Assembly: GCA_012511845.1 (NCBI GenBank)
Contig: JAAZFF010000448.1
Span: forward strand, 1-5,747
Direction of reading: 5' to 3'
DNA: 5,747 nt
DNA from: Lentisphaerota bacterium
GTDB taxonomy: Bacteria; Verrucomicrobiota; Kiritimatiellia; RFP12; UBA3636
This document shows, piece after piece, positions 1-5,747 of the stretch. The notes below the pieces were generated by a model. It saw only the letters and a list, made by a program, of their open reading frames with translations. It did not search any database and was not told the origin of the DNA. The position numbers were made by a program, and so were the translations under genes. The first letter of the stretch is position 1. Each line of letters starts with the position of its first letter.

Positions 1-193
1 ATTTAGAGGCGTTCAAAAAGCTGTGGGCGCACAAAAAGCTGGAGGGCGAATGTCCTCATGAGCCGCGCTATGTCGCATGCGGTTCGCGGGGACGCTCACC
101 CTCCATTTAGAGAAGAGGCGCATAGACAATTTAGAGGCGTTCAAAAAGCTGTGGGCGCACAAAAAGCTGGAGGGCGAATGTCCCCATGAGCCG
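1..193. repeat. 65-bp direct repeat, two copies 128 bp apart
   Basis: Bases 1-65 recur at 129-193 with one difference (T56 against C184). The similarity stops abruptly after base 65/193, and copy 1 touches the window edge, so it may extend to the left. Each copy contains an internal 10-base repeat, CAAAAAGCTG, at 14-23 and 32-41 in copy 1. The octamer ATTTAGAG occurs an extra time at 105-112. Copy 1 runs into a long hairpin, while copy 2 keeps only the left arm and then changes to unrelated sequence. This looks like a dispersed non-coding repeat family with one truncated member. No transposase or complete element ends are visible. Confidence 0.9.
41..104. repeat. Long imperfect inverted repeat (hairpin element)
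   Basis: The left arm at 41-66, starting GGAGGGCGAATGTCC, pairs with the right arm at 79-104, ending GACGCTCACCCTCC, at 19 of 26 positions, around a 12-base loop (67-78). All seven mismatches are transitions, so several can become G-U pairs in RNA, which preserves a stem despite sequence drift. This resembles REP/MITE-like palindromic units scattered between genes in many bacteria. No T-run follows it on either strand, so it is not a standard intrinsic terminator. Confidence 0.7.
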
Positions 194-194
194 T

Positions 195-210
195 GGTTGC
201 TGAGGCAACC
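195..210. repeat. Small perfect hairpin, 6-bp stem
   Basis: GGTTGC (195-200) and GCAACC (205-210) flank the loop TGAG. It lies directly after the truncated second repeat copy and about 90 bases beyond the stop of the glycoside hydrolase gene. On the minus strand no U-run follows, so a terminator role is unlikely, although it could mark the 3' end of the transcript. Confidence 0.45.
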
Positions 211-298
211 TCAATGCTGTCAACAAGGTCAAAATCTGAGTCCGGAGTCCGACGTCAAAGGAAAGTGTCTTTTCAGTGTTTAACTGCCGTTATCAGGT

Positions 299-2728
299 TT
301 ATTTGTCCAAGCCGCTGATAATAAAGTCCAGTGGCTTTATTTCAACACCGTCTGCTGTTGTGAAAGTGGTGTCTCCAAAATTCACAATTACAGATACACC
401 ATTAGCAAACAGCGGCTGCTGTACTTTTCGATCTTTCGTAAGGTGACGGTGATCCACCATTTCGTGATACCCGGTTGCCCTTGAAACAGGTTGTGCCACC
501 TTATAGCTGGCAGCAAAACCATACTTCATTTCTTCCCACTGCTTTATCCCCGTCATGTACATTGGTGGAGTGCCATACAGAACATTGAATAAATCACGAA
601 GTCTCCACACTTTAGGAAGTTTATTATTGTAATCCCCCCAATACCAGTGCGCTACAACGCAATCGTGATACACCAGTTCCCATAACGGCAAGCGGCGTGC
701 AGGATTAACCTGGTAATCATAAATCTGAGGCGGCACCTCATCGATTACGCGCGTCATTGCCCTTCCAGCTTCAGATATGCGATATGGTCCGAGACTCAGC
801 ATTCCCTCAAAATAATCGCAGAAAGGAACTGATGCCTCATGCCCTGTTTCACTGCCGCAGACGAGGTTGAATTCTTCGGAGACAAGGCGTAGAAGCTCCA
901 TCTTATGATGCTTGCTCTCAGAGCGTGTCATTGGATGATCGGGGTGGTAACATTCGAACCAGGGTGCTGCTACAGTAGTATCAATAAATCTGGCTGTATA
1001 GGGTTTTTCCTTTAATTCTTCCGATATTCTTTTTCGAGCATATTTTACAGCCTTAGAATCGCATATAACAGCACAGGGAATCCTCTCTGTATCATCGCCT
1101 TTTGTTTCAACCGGCCAGCCGCGTCGCCAATAGCCGTCTTTGCCCGCCCAATTGATATCATCAGGAAATGCCTCAGTTACCCAGTCATGGTGTACATACC
1201 TGACCTTGTCGAAGTGTAGCGGATCCATTATATCCTGATAAATATCGTATCTGCCAGTCAAGACGTTTGTCATTGAGTTAAGAGCTTTTATCTCATCGGC
1301 ACTTCCACCGCCGCTCCACAGCAACCTGTCCATACCAAGGCTCTGCATTTCAGCAACGAGATTCAGTTTTTGTTTGCCGGCATCGAAGTTCCAGATGTTT
1401 GCAGCTCCTATAAGCTTATCAATATTGGGATTTTGTTTTACCTTTTCAGTAAATGGTTTAAACAGACCAATCTCTTTGGAGTAATTTCTATACCGCTTGC
1501 ACATACCGACATGACCGCCCTTGTCGAAAAAGATGTATCGGATTTTGCGCTTATAACTGAATTTGCCGAACGACGCGTCCCATGATGGACCGGCACTCCA
1601 AAGACCGCTTTCCTCAGTTTTGCGAAACATAATGGCAGCGTCATCCGGTGTTTCCAGGATACACATCCATCCGGCACCTGTTGAATCTTCTACAACACCG
1701 AAAAAACTCATGCATAATCCATGCCCGCCGTATGTATGCCATCTCCAGAGATGTTCGTGATGTTCATCGACAGCTAAACCCAGTCCCTCGTTTACAGGCA
1801 TTATCATCCGGTCACCGCTTACAGTTCCGAAGCGTGTGGGATAATCTATAGTTTTCTCAAGTTCTCCCTCTCCGGAAATCTCCACCAGCACTTCAGGAAT
1901 ATCATCCTGCTGGCTGAAAACAGCACTTATTTCCAGAGTGCTTTCCGGATTTAATAAACGCACAGTTGCAGATGGATTTGCTTTTGAACCCGATGCTTTC
2001 ATATCGAGTACAATCCAGCCGTCATCTATTGCAGGCGACCAGACACGTCCTGTCCGTTTGTCTTCTACAGAAAATCCGCCCGTATTCCCATCAAGTCGTA
2101 TTTTCAGATCACCTCTGCCGAAAGTTATCTCTTCTATTTCAGGAGTATTTTCAAACATCTGTATTTTCCCCTTTCGTTCGACTATGAAATCTTTTATCTC
2201 AACTACGGACTTGTTATGCCCGATAATACGAGGCTCAATAGTGTTCACTCCACGAGGAACAATAAAAGAAGATGTTAGTTTCGTCCAATCATTTGAACCC
2301 TTCAATGTGGTTCCTCCGTATGCCCAGGAAATTACATCTTCTTCGCCATGACGCAGAATCACACATGTTTGTGCATCCGAATAGTGGCTATCAGAAGTTA
2401 TTTTGATATTCGCATTTATTTCGAATATTTCACCGGTTTGGACTTCTATCCTTTTAAAGCCGGAAAAACTCCAATCGTGTTCACCGGTATGCGTAACCGT
2501 GTACACATCATCATCTACAGAAAACTCACCGGCACCGGTGTCACGTGTCCAAACAAATGGGTTTTCGTATGTCCAGCTTTCTGCTCCAACAAACACTACT
2601 GGAAGCATCACAAAAAGAAATAGAGTTAATGCTTTCAAAAATCTCTTCACTAACTCGATACTGCCGATACCTCCCAATGGAAAACTAATTTCTCTAGTTT
2701 TTGCGCCTTTATAAGAAAACGATTTCAT
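299..2728 (-). CDS. Secreted glycoside hydrolase, probably GH101/GH129-related, with chimeric N-terminus
   Basis: This 809-residue protein probably hydrolyses an alpha-linked glycan outside the cytoplasm. Residues 1-26 resemble the start of GH116 enzymes (TREISFPLGGIG at 11-22). A signal peptide follows (27-49), with basic KR, a hydrophobic core and likely cleavage after VGA. Residues 50-185 look like a beta-sandwich, carbohydrate-binding-type module. About 195-400 look like a beta-rich supersandwich (DGNTGGFSVEDKRTGRVW at 213-230), and about 400-740 like a barrel. D583 in RFIDTT and E627 in GSETGHE are my candidate nucleophile and acid/base. The family call rests on motif recall; DUF5696-like is an alternative name. 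The ATG at 2728 has AGGAG five bases upstream. The in-frame GTG at 2650 would give a normal signal peptide but has only a poor ribosome site. The stop is TAA at 299-301. The gene has its own promoter and appears monocistronic. Confidence 0.7.
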   Translation of the reverse strand: MKSFSYKGAKTREISFPLGGIGSIELVKRFLKALTLFLFVMLPVVFVGAESWTYENPFVWTRDTGAGEFSVDDDVYTVTHTGEHDWSFSGFKRIEVQTGEIFEINANIKITSDSHYSDAQTCVILRHGEEDVISWAYGGTTLKGSNDWTKLTSSFIVPRGVNTIEPRIIGHNKSVVEIKDFIVERKGKIQMFENTPEIEEITFGRGDLKIRLDGNTGGFSVEDKRTGRVWSPAIDDGWIVLDMKASGSKANPSATVRLLNPESTLEISAVFSQQDDIPEVLVEISGEGELEKTIDYPTRFGTVSGDRMIMPVNEGLGLAVDEHHEHLWRWHTYGGHGLCMSFFGVVEDSTGAGWMCILETPDDAAIMFRKTEESGLWSAGPSWDASFGKFSYKRKIRYIFFDKGGHVGMCKRYRNYSKEIGLFKPFTEKVKQNPNIDKLIGAANIWNFDAGKQKLNLVAEMQSLGMDRLLWSGGGSADEIKALNSMTNVLTGRYDIYQDIMDPLHFDKVRYVHHDWVTEAFPDDINWAGKDGYWRRGWPVETKGDDTERIPCAVICDSKAVKYARKRISEELKEKPYTARFIDTTVAAPWFECYHPDHPMTRSESKHHKMELLRLVSEEFNLVCGSETGHEASVPFCDYFEGMLSLGPYRISEAGRAMTRVIDEVPPQIYDYQVNPARRLPLWELVYHDCVVAHWYWGDYNNKLPKVWRLRDLFNVLYGTPPMYMTGIKQWEEMKYGFAASYKVAQPVSRATGYHEMVDHRHLTKDRKVQQPLFANGVSVIVNFGDTTFTTADGVEIKPLDFIISGLDK

Positions 2729-2733
2729 TGACT

Positions 2734-2738
2734 CTCCT
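2734..2738 (-). promoter_or_regulatory. Strong Shine-Dalgarno deciding the ATG start of the hydrolase gene
   Basis: The minus strand reads AGGAG followed by five bases and ATG (2728). This favours translation from the GH116-like codons. The competing GTG at 2650 is preceded by CAGTATCGAGTTA, which has no good match to the ribosomal anti-SD. Confidence 0.75.
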
Positions 2739-2770
2739 GCCTTGTAGCAATATTTTCACACTTGTTTTCT

Positions 2771-2828
2771 CAAATGCCGTAATAAAATCTTTAATCGGAA
2801 AACACCTTCCTGCTCATTACGGTATTTG
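2771..2828 (-). promoter_or_regulatory. Leader inverted repeat, 13-base arms
   Basis: CAAATGCCGTAAT (2771-2783) and ATTACGGTATTTG (2816-2828) are inverted copies with one mismatch in 13, separated by 32 bases. The spacer holds a minor hairpin (GGAA 2797-2800 with TTCC 2807-2810). The element starts just downstream of the predicted -10 box, so it would lie at the very 5' end of the mRNA as a stem, or act as paired operator half-sites about 45 bases (just over four helical turns) apart. The T-poor sequence after the stem argues against an attenuator. It matches no riboswitch class I recognise. Confidence 0.6.
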
Positions 2829-2836
2829 CAAGCTCT

Positions 2837-2866
2837 ACTGTAATGTTTATGAGAGCGGCTTGTCAA
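2837..2866 (-). promoter_or_regulatory. Sigma70-like promoter of the glycoside hydrolase gene
   Basis: On the minus strand a perfect -35 box TTGACA (2861-2866) is followed after 18 bases by TACAGT (2837-2842), which matches TATAAT at four of six positions. Transcription would start near 2830, giving a leader of about 100 bases before the ATG. The region is AT-rich and is the best promoter match between the two genes. Confidence 0.5.
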
Positions 2867-3116
2867 TAAAATGCTGAAAATGGTTCAGGAAGTTTCGAGT
2901 TACGGGTTATAAGGTACGAGGCTCGTTTTCGTTGTCGGGATCGGAGGATGGTGGTGAATGTAGCCATTGGAATTGAATTCCCTTATATTTGGTGTCATCT
3001 GAACTGACATTAGAATTGTGTTATTTCCAAAGCAGCCGTTGCAAAATCTTTGTTTTTGACCTCGGACACGGATCATACGTACACGAGGATGTGAATGCAA
3101 AGGTGAAATCGTGTAG

Positions 3117-3142
3117 GAGTACGGGAACGAGTACGGGAACGA
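3117..3142. repeat. 12-bp tandem repeat, 2.2 copies
   Basis: GAGTACGGGAAC is repeated exactly at 3117-3128 and 3129-3140, with GA beginning a third unit. Nearby sequence such as GTACACGAGG (3079-3088) looks like a further diverged relative, which suggests a decaying short tandem array rather than coding sequence. Confidence 0.8.
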
Positions 3143-3184
3143 TTATGCCATCACGCAACCAAAACCCGAGCAGGCGCTCAGGGC

Positions 3185-3332
3185 TCCCGGGCTTAGCAAC
3201 CACCAACTGCAACGGCGCGCCCGGAGGTCATCGCCCTACCTTCTTAGCAGGCACAGACAGGAATGTCTGTGCTACAGTCTCCGGATCCCAAGTACTGCCC
3301 ACTACCCCGACTTGCCCGGGCTCGGCAGCCAC
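3185..3332. repeat. Diverged 18-bp direct repeats 130 bp apart
   Basis: Bases 3185-3202 (CCCGGGCTTAGCAACCAC) and 3315-3332 (CCCGGGCTCGGCAGCCAC) match at 15 of 18 positions, all differences being transitions. They bracket the 3251-3272 hairpin. They may be two old insertions of the same short repeat, or the ends of a small non-autonomous unit. Confidence 0.55.
3251..3272. repeat. Perfect 9-bp hairpin with GGAA tetraloop
   Basis: GCACAGACA (3251-3259) and TGTCTGTGC (3264-3272) are exact inverted copies around GGAA, a GNRA-type loop on the plus strand. The flanks include the GC-rich GGCGCGCCCGGAGGTC (3214-3229). It looks like a member of a dispersed palindromic repeat family. It has no following T-run and lies about 95 bases past the alpha/beta-hydrolase stop. 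Confidence 0.8.
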
Positions 3333-3367
3333 GGCTGTTTTCAGGATGATCACCTTTCAAATGGCAG

Positions 3368-4231
3368 TTATTTTTTTCCGCCTTTTTTCATTTCTAATAA
3401 CTCTTCTTTGTTAAGCAGACTTGAAAAGTAATTTACGGTTTCCTGTACAACTCGCCTGCGCTCCTGATCAATTGTTATCAAGTGATAGCTGTCTTCAAGA
3501 ATTATGACTTTCGGAGTCCTGCCGAGATTATCACGCACATAAAACGCATTGCTTTCCTTGCTGGCAATATCATCGTGCCATGAGTGTAATACAAGTGTAG
3601 GTGTATTAATTGACGGCATATCGCTTTTCACCTCATCAGCCAAACGCCAGAATTCCCTGAGAGAAAAACCGGGTGTTCCACGAAAACCTGCTGCTACAGA
3701 GTCTCCGCTCGACATTGCCGCATGAATTCGTTTGCGCAAACGCTCGTTTTTAAGACCGTAAGGCCACGCCTCTTTAAAACTGTACCGATAGCCCACATAA
3801 GGAATGCGCAGTACAAGAGGCAAAAGAAAACTCAGCCGGGGAATAGTCCAGCCATCGTATTTCAGGGTAATCGAATAAAGTACTTGACCCCGGATTTTTT
3901 CAGGCATAAGTGACGCAAGCTTCATGCTTAATGTAGCACCAATTGATAATCCTCCCGTAAAAACAACATCCATATGTTCGGAGAAACTCTCAAGAGCTTC
4001 AAGCATGCCTGCCACCCAGTCGCTATAACTGGTTTTCTTTAACTCTTCTTCACTGACACAATGACCTGGAAGCAAGGGGCAATACACGGAAAATCCTTTT
4101 TTATTTAAAAGTTTTCCTATACTCGCCATTTCTGTCGGTGTCCCCGTTAAACCGTGAATCAACATTACACCGATGCGGCTCCCGGAGAAAAATTTTTCGA
4201 CGGAGTGAGCAGTTTTAAACTTGTGTTTCAT
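3368..4231 (-). CDS. Alpha/beta-hydrolase (carboxylesterase/thioesterase-like)
   Basis: This 287-residue serine hydrolase of the alpha/beta fold probably cleaves an ester or thioester in the cytoplasm, since no signal peptide is seen. The oxyanion motif HGLTG is at 26-30 and the nucleophile elbow GLSIG at 94-98 (Ser96). The catalytic acid is probably Asp220 in HSWHDD (216-221; Asp221 is possible), and the base is His250 in DSYHLIT. A lid-like segment of about 125-200 (YDGWTIPRLSFLLPL at 125-139) separates the core halves, as in monoacylglycerol-lipase-type enzymes. The C-terminus ends in a lysine-rich KKGGKK. The ATG has only a weak GAAAG ribosome site seven bases upstream and lies 17 bases after the aminotransferase stop, so it is probably translated as a downstream operon gene. 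Family membership is clear; the substrate is not. Confidence 0.85.
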   Translation of the reverse strand: MKHKFKTAHSVEKFFSGSRIGVMLIHGLTGTPTEMASIGKLLNKKGFSVYCPLLPGHCVSEEELKKTSYSDWVAGMLEALESFSEHMDVVFTGGLSIGATLSMKLASLMPEKIRGQVLYSITLKYDGWTIPRLSFLLPLVLRIPYVGYRYSFKEAWPYGLKNERLRKRIHAAMSSGDSVAAGFRGTPGFSLREFWRLADEVKSDMPSINTPTLVLHSWHDDIASKESNAFYVRDNLGRTPKVIILEDSYHLITIDQERRRVVQETVNYFSSLLNKEELLEMKKGGKK

Positions 4232-4248
4232 TTAAACACTTTCGCGTT

Positions 4249-5631
4249 TTATTTTTTAGTCACCCGTTCCAGTATTTCATCAAGTAACCGAATCGCAAGA
4301 TCAGTTTCTGATTTTGTAATATCCAGCGAAGGTGCGATAGTTATAACATTCTTGTAATATCCTCCGATATCAAGTATCAGCCCGTATCTTTTGCCATCGA
4401 CAACAATATCGCCCTTTTGTCCCTCATTTTCTATACGATCCATCATTGCCTGATCAGGCGTAAAACCATCCTCCTTGCAAATCTCGACTCTTAGAGCCAA
4501 TCCAAGCCCATCAACATCACCGATAATTTTATAGCGAGATTTCAATTCCCGGAGTCCTTCAAGAAAATACGACCCCGCAGTCTTTACTTTGGCTTCATAA
4601 TCTGTTTCCTGTAATATTCGCATAACTTCAAGCGCAACAGAAGTTCCCAGCGGATTGCTGCTGAATGTAGAATGAGTAGATCCGGGAGGAAATACCTCAG
4701 GGTTTATCATTTCCTCTTTAGCCCAAAGACCGGAAAGAGGGTTCATTCCATTCGTTAGCGCCTTTCCAAATACAACAACATCAGGATTTACTCCAAAGTT
4801 TTCTATACCCCATAATTTTCCTGTACAGAAAAACCCCATCTGAACCTCATCATCAACCAGAAGTACATTATGCTGATCGAGAATTCTTTTCAATTCTTTG
4901 AAATAACCCTCCGGCGGCACAACATAACCACCAGTACCCTGAATACACTCTATGTAAAAGGCAGCGTATTCACACTCATCAGCCTTGGGATCGTAAAGGG
5001 CATAATATTCCGTTTCAAATAAGCGTTCGAATTGCTTTATACAATAAAGTCCGCAAGTTTCCCGATCTTTTTTGTACGGACACCGGAAGCAATAAGGAAA
5101 AGGAATAAACTGGGCACGGTTACCGAAATTCCCATAGCGACGACGATACCTGTACGAGGAAGTAATCTCCGATGCCCCAAGCGTTCGCCCGTGGTAGCCG
5201 CCTTCGAATGCAAACATCAGACTTTTGCCATTGCAATAATTCCGAACCAGCTTCAAAGAATCTTCGACCGCCTGAGAACCTCCAACGTTAAAATGAACTC
5301 TGCCCTCTGATCCGAATGTTTTTTCATTATATGTACATATCGACTCAGCCAATTCAATTTTCGATGAATGCAAATATTGCGAAGCAACCTGCGGCATAGT
5401 TTCAATCTGTTTTTTAAGAACTTTTTCAATCCGTTTATTTCTATAGCCCAGATTAGCCGCCGAATACCACATCTGTAAATCCAAATACGGCGTATCGGCA
5501 TGATCAAACAGGAAGGAGCCTTCGCACCCTGCAAAAATCTTTGGCGTATCCGCATAGTGCACTGTATCTCCATATGAGCAGTACTTTGCTTCTTTTTCGA
5601 GCAATTTATTTTCACTATGTATATGATTCAT
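4249..5631 (-). CDS. Class-III PLP-dependent aminotransferase
   Basis: This 460-residue fold-type I enzyme moves an amino group, usually from an omega-amine or amino acid, to a keto acid or aldehyde. Visible landmarks are GGSQAVED (117-124, cofactor phosphate site), GGYHGRT (144-150), the acidic E228, DEVQ (261-264, with Asp261 contacting the PLP ring nitrogen) and the Schiff-base Lys290 in VVVFGKALTNG. THSTFSSNP (319-327) supplies the partner-subunit threonine region. A four-cysteine segment, C181-x2-C184-x8-C193-x3-C197, occurs in a subset of this family and might bind metal. Position 269 is Cys in FFCTGK, where most relatives have Arg, and C229 replaces the usual Pro after E228. The ATG is supported by GGAGG six bases upstream. 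Length is normal. It is first in a tight pair with the alpha/beta-hydrolase. The exact substrate, whether GABA-, ornithine- or acyl-aldehyde-like, cannot be assigned. Confidence 0.88.
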   Translation of the reverse strand: MNHIHSENKLLEKEAKYCSYGDTVHYADTPKIFAGCEGSFLFDHADTPYLDLQMWYSAANLGYRNKRIEKVLKKQIETMPQVASQYLHSSKIELAESICTYNEKTFGSEGRVHFNVGGSQAVEDSLKLVRNYCNGKSLMFAFEGGYHGRTLGASEITSSYRYRRRYGNFGNRAQFIPFPYCFRCPYKKDRETCGLYCIKQFERLFETEYYALYDPKADECEYAAFYIECIQGTGGYVVPPEGYFKELKRILDQHNVLLVDDEVQMGFFCTGKLWGIENFGVNPDVVVFGKALTNGMNPLSGLWAKEEMINPEVFPPGSTHSTFSSNPLGTSVALEVMRILQETDYEAKVKTAGSYFLEGLRELKSRYKIIGDVDGLGLALRVEICKEDGFTPDQAMMDRIENEGQKGDIVVDGKRYGLILDIGGYYKNVITIAPSLDITKSETDLAIRLLDEILERVTKK

Positions 5632-5637
5632 TTCAAT

Positions 5638-5642
5638 CCTCC
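5638..5642 (-). promoter_or_regulatory. Shine-Dalgarno of the aminotransferase
   Basis: GGAGG on the minus strand lies six bases before the ATG at 5631. This is a near-ideal ribosome site, contrasting with the weak site of the downstream hydrolase gene. A small inverted repeat (TGACT 5646-5650, AGTCA 5654-5658) lies just upstream. Confidence 0.75.
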
Positions 5643-5680
5643 GGTTGACTGCAAGTCAGAAGAACATAAGTGCACAACAA

Positions 5681-5747
5681 TCAGTCGTTCTTTTCCTCGA
5701 TTATAACGGGTGCAACTTTTGAACCAGAATTCTTACCCGGTCGCACC
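5681..5747 (-). CDS. Possible C-terminal end of an upstream protein (partial)
   Basis: From the right edge one minus-strand frame is open for 21 codons and ends at TGA (5681-5683). It encodes a hydrophilic tail containing PGKNSGSKVAPVIIEEKND. The other two minus-strand frames close inside this stretch. The 49-base gap to the aminotransferase start would fit an operon. The piece is too short to identify a family, and chance openness over 66 bases cannot be excluded. Confidence 0.4.
   Translation of the reverse strand, partial: VRPGKNSGSKVAPVIIEEKND
5700..5705 (-). promoter_or_regulatory. Possible -10 box upstream of the aminotransferase
   Basis: The minus strand reads a perfect TATAAT, about 70 bases before the ATG at 5631. 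No good -35 match stands 16 to 18 bases upstream and there is no extended TGn. The site would lie inside the putative end of the upstream gene, so it may be an internal promoter or chance. Confidence 0.25.

Larger units (their letters stand above)
2867..3367. other. Intergenic stretch without a gene, holding degenerate repeats
   Basis: No convincing gene lies here. Open frames on both strands lack ribosome sites and follow repeat sequence. From about 3060 the sequence becomes richer in G and C and contains a tandem repeat, hairpins and direct repeats listed separately. A further small hairpin, CCC-GAGC-AGGC-GCTC-A-GGG, sits at 3164-3182, and an 8-base palindrome GGCGCGCC at 3214-3221. No intrinsic terminator with a T-run is visible after the alpha/beta-hydrolase stop, although the GC-rich hairpins may end transcription less efficiently. 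Confidence 0.7.

Noticed and set aside
77..283. A 68-codon plus-strand open frame through the second repeat
   Set aside because: It starts inside the hairpin element, has no ribosome site and follows repeat boundaries. Its tail beyond 193 is unrelated low-complexity-like sequence.
1..298. CRISPR array
   Set aside because: There are only two copies of a 65-base unit, unequal in their flanks, with internal hairpin sequence and no spacer-like regularity.
211..298. Terminator just past the glycoside hydrolase stop
   Set aside because: No stable stem followed by T residues is seen on the minus strand. The only local repeat is a 7-base tandem GAGTCCG at 238-251.
1938..2351. Plus-strand open frame of 137 codons opposite the glycoside hydrolase
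   Set aside because: The minus-strand frame is continuous with recognisable domains; the opposite frame has no ribosome site or family features.
2771..2828. Riboswitch or transcription attenuator in the hydrolase leader
   Set aside because: The stem is followed by a purine-rich stretch (GAGAAAAC) rather than a U-run, and the pattern matches no riboswitch class I know. It is kept only as an inverted repeat of unknown role.
3305..3367. Intrinsic terminator after the alpha/beta-hydrolase
   Set aside because: Only short stems such as CAGC-CGTG-GCTG are present on the minus strand and no T-run follows.
2989..3414. Plus-strand open frame of 141 codons, and shorter minus-strand frames, in the intergenic stretch
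   Set aside because: They cross tandem and palindromic repeats, overlap the end of the alpha/beta-hydrolase, and lack a ribosome site and recognisable protein features.

Overview
The window carries three complete genes, all on the minus strand, plus the tail of a probable fourth entering from the right edge. Base composition is moderate by eye. A large secreted glycoside hydrolase sits beside non-coding DNA rich in decayed hairpin and tandem repeats. This suggests a polysaccharide- or mucin-degrading bacterium, perhaps of the Planctomycetes-Verrucomicrobia-Lentisphaerae-Kiritimatiellae group. That placement is an impression from protein style and repeat type; no marker gene is present to prove it.

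Reading in the direction of transcription (right to left): 5681-5747 is probably the C-terminal end of an upstream protein. After 49 bases comes a class-III PLP-dependent aminotransferase (4249-5631), then, 17 bases on, an alpha/beta-hydrolase (3368-4231). The last two look like one operon whose earlier genes lie outside the window. The pairing suggests a small biosynthetic or modification pathway in which an amino group is transferred and an acyl or ester bond is cut. The substrate cannot be read from the sequence.

A 639-base gene-free stretch (2729-3367) follows. Its far half (about 3110-3335) is a GC-rich patch of small repeats: a 12-base tandem repeat, a 9-bp hairpin with a GGAA loop, and two diverged 18-base direct repeats 130 bases apart. 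Its near half is the control region of the next gene: a sigma70-like promoter (2837-2866), a leader with a 13-base inverted repeat (12 of 13 matching) around a 32-base spacer, and a strong Shine-Dalgarno.

The last gene (299-2728) encodes a secreted multidomain glycoside hydrolase that I place, tentatively, near families GH101/GH129. Its 5' end is the most interesting point in the window. The strong ribosome site translates about 24 codons that look like the start of a different enzyme family (GH116, GBA2-type glucosidases), joined in frame to an ordinary signal peptide that has its own potential GTG start. The gene may have captured the promoter, leader and start of a GH116 gene.

The left end (1-298) is non-coding repeat DNA: a 65-base element present twice, 128 bases apart. 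The first copy carries a long imperfect hairpin and the second is cut off inside it. I found no RNA gene, CRISPR array, complete mobile element or convincing terminator, and no clear new multi-gene system.
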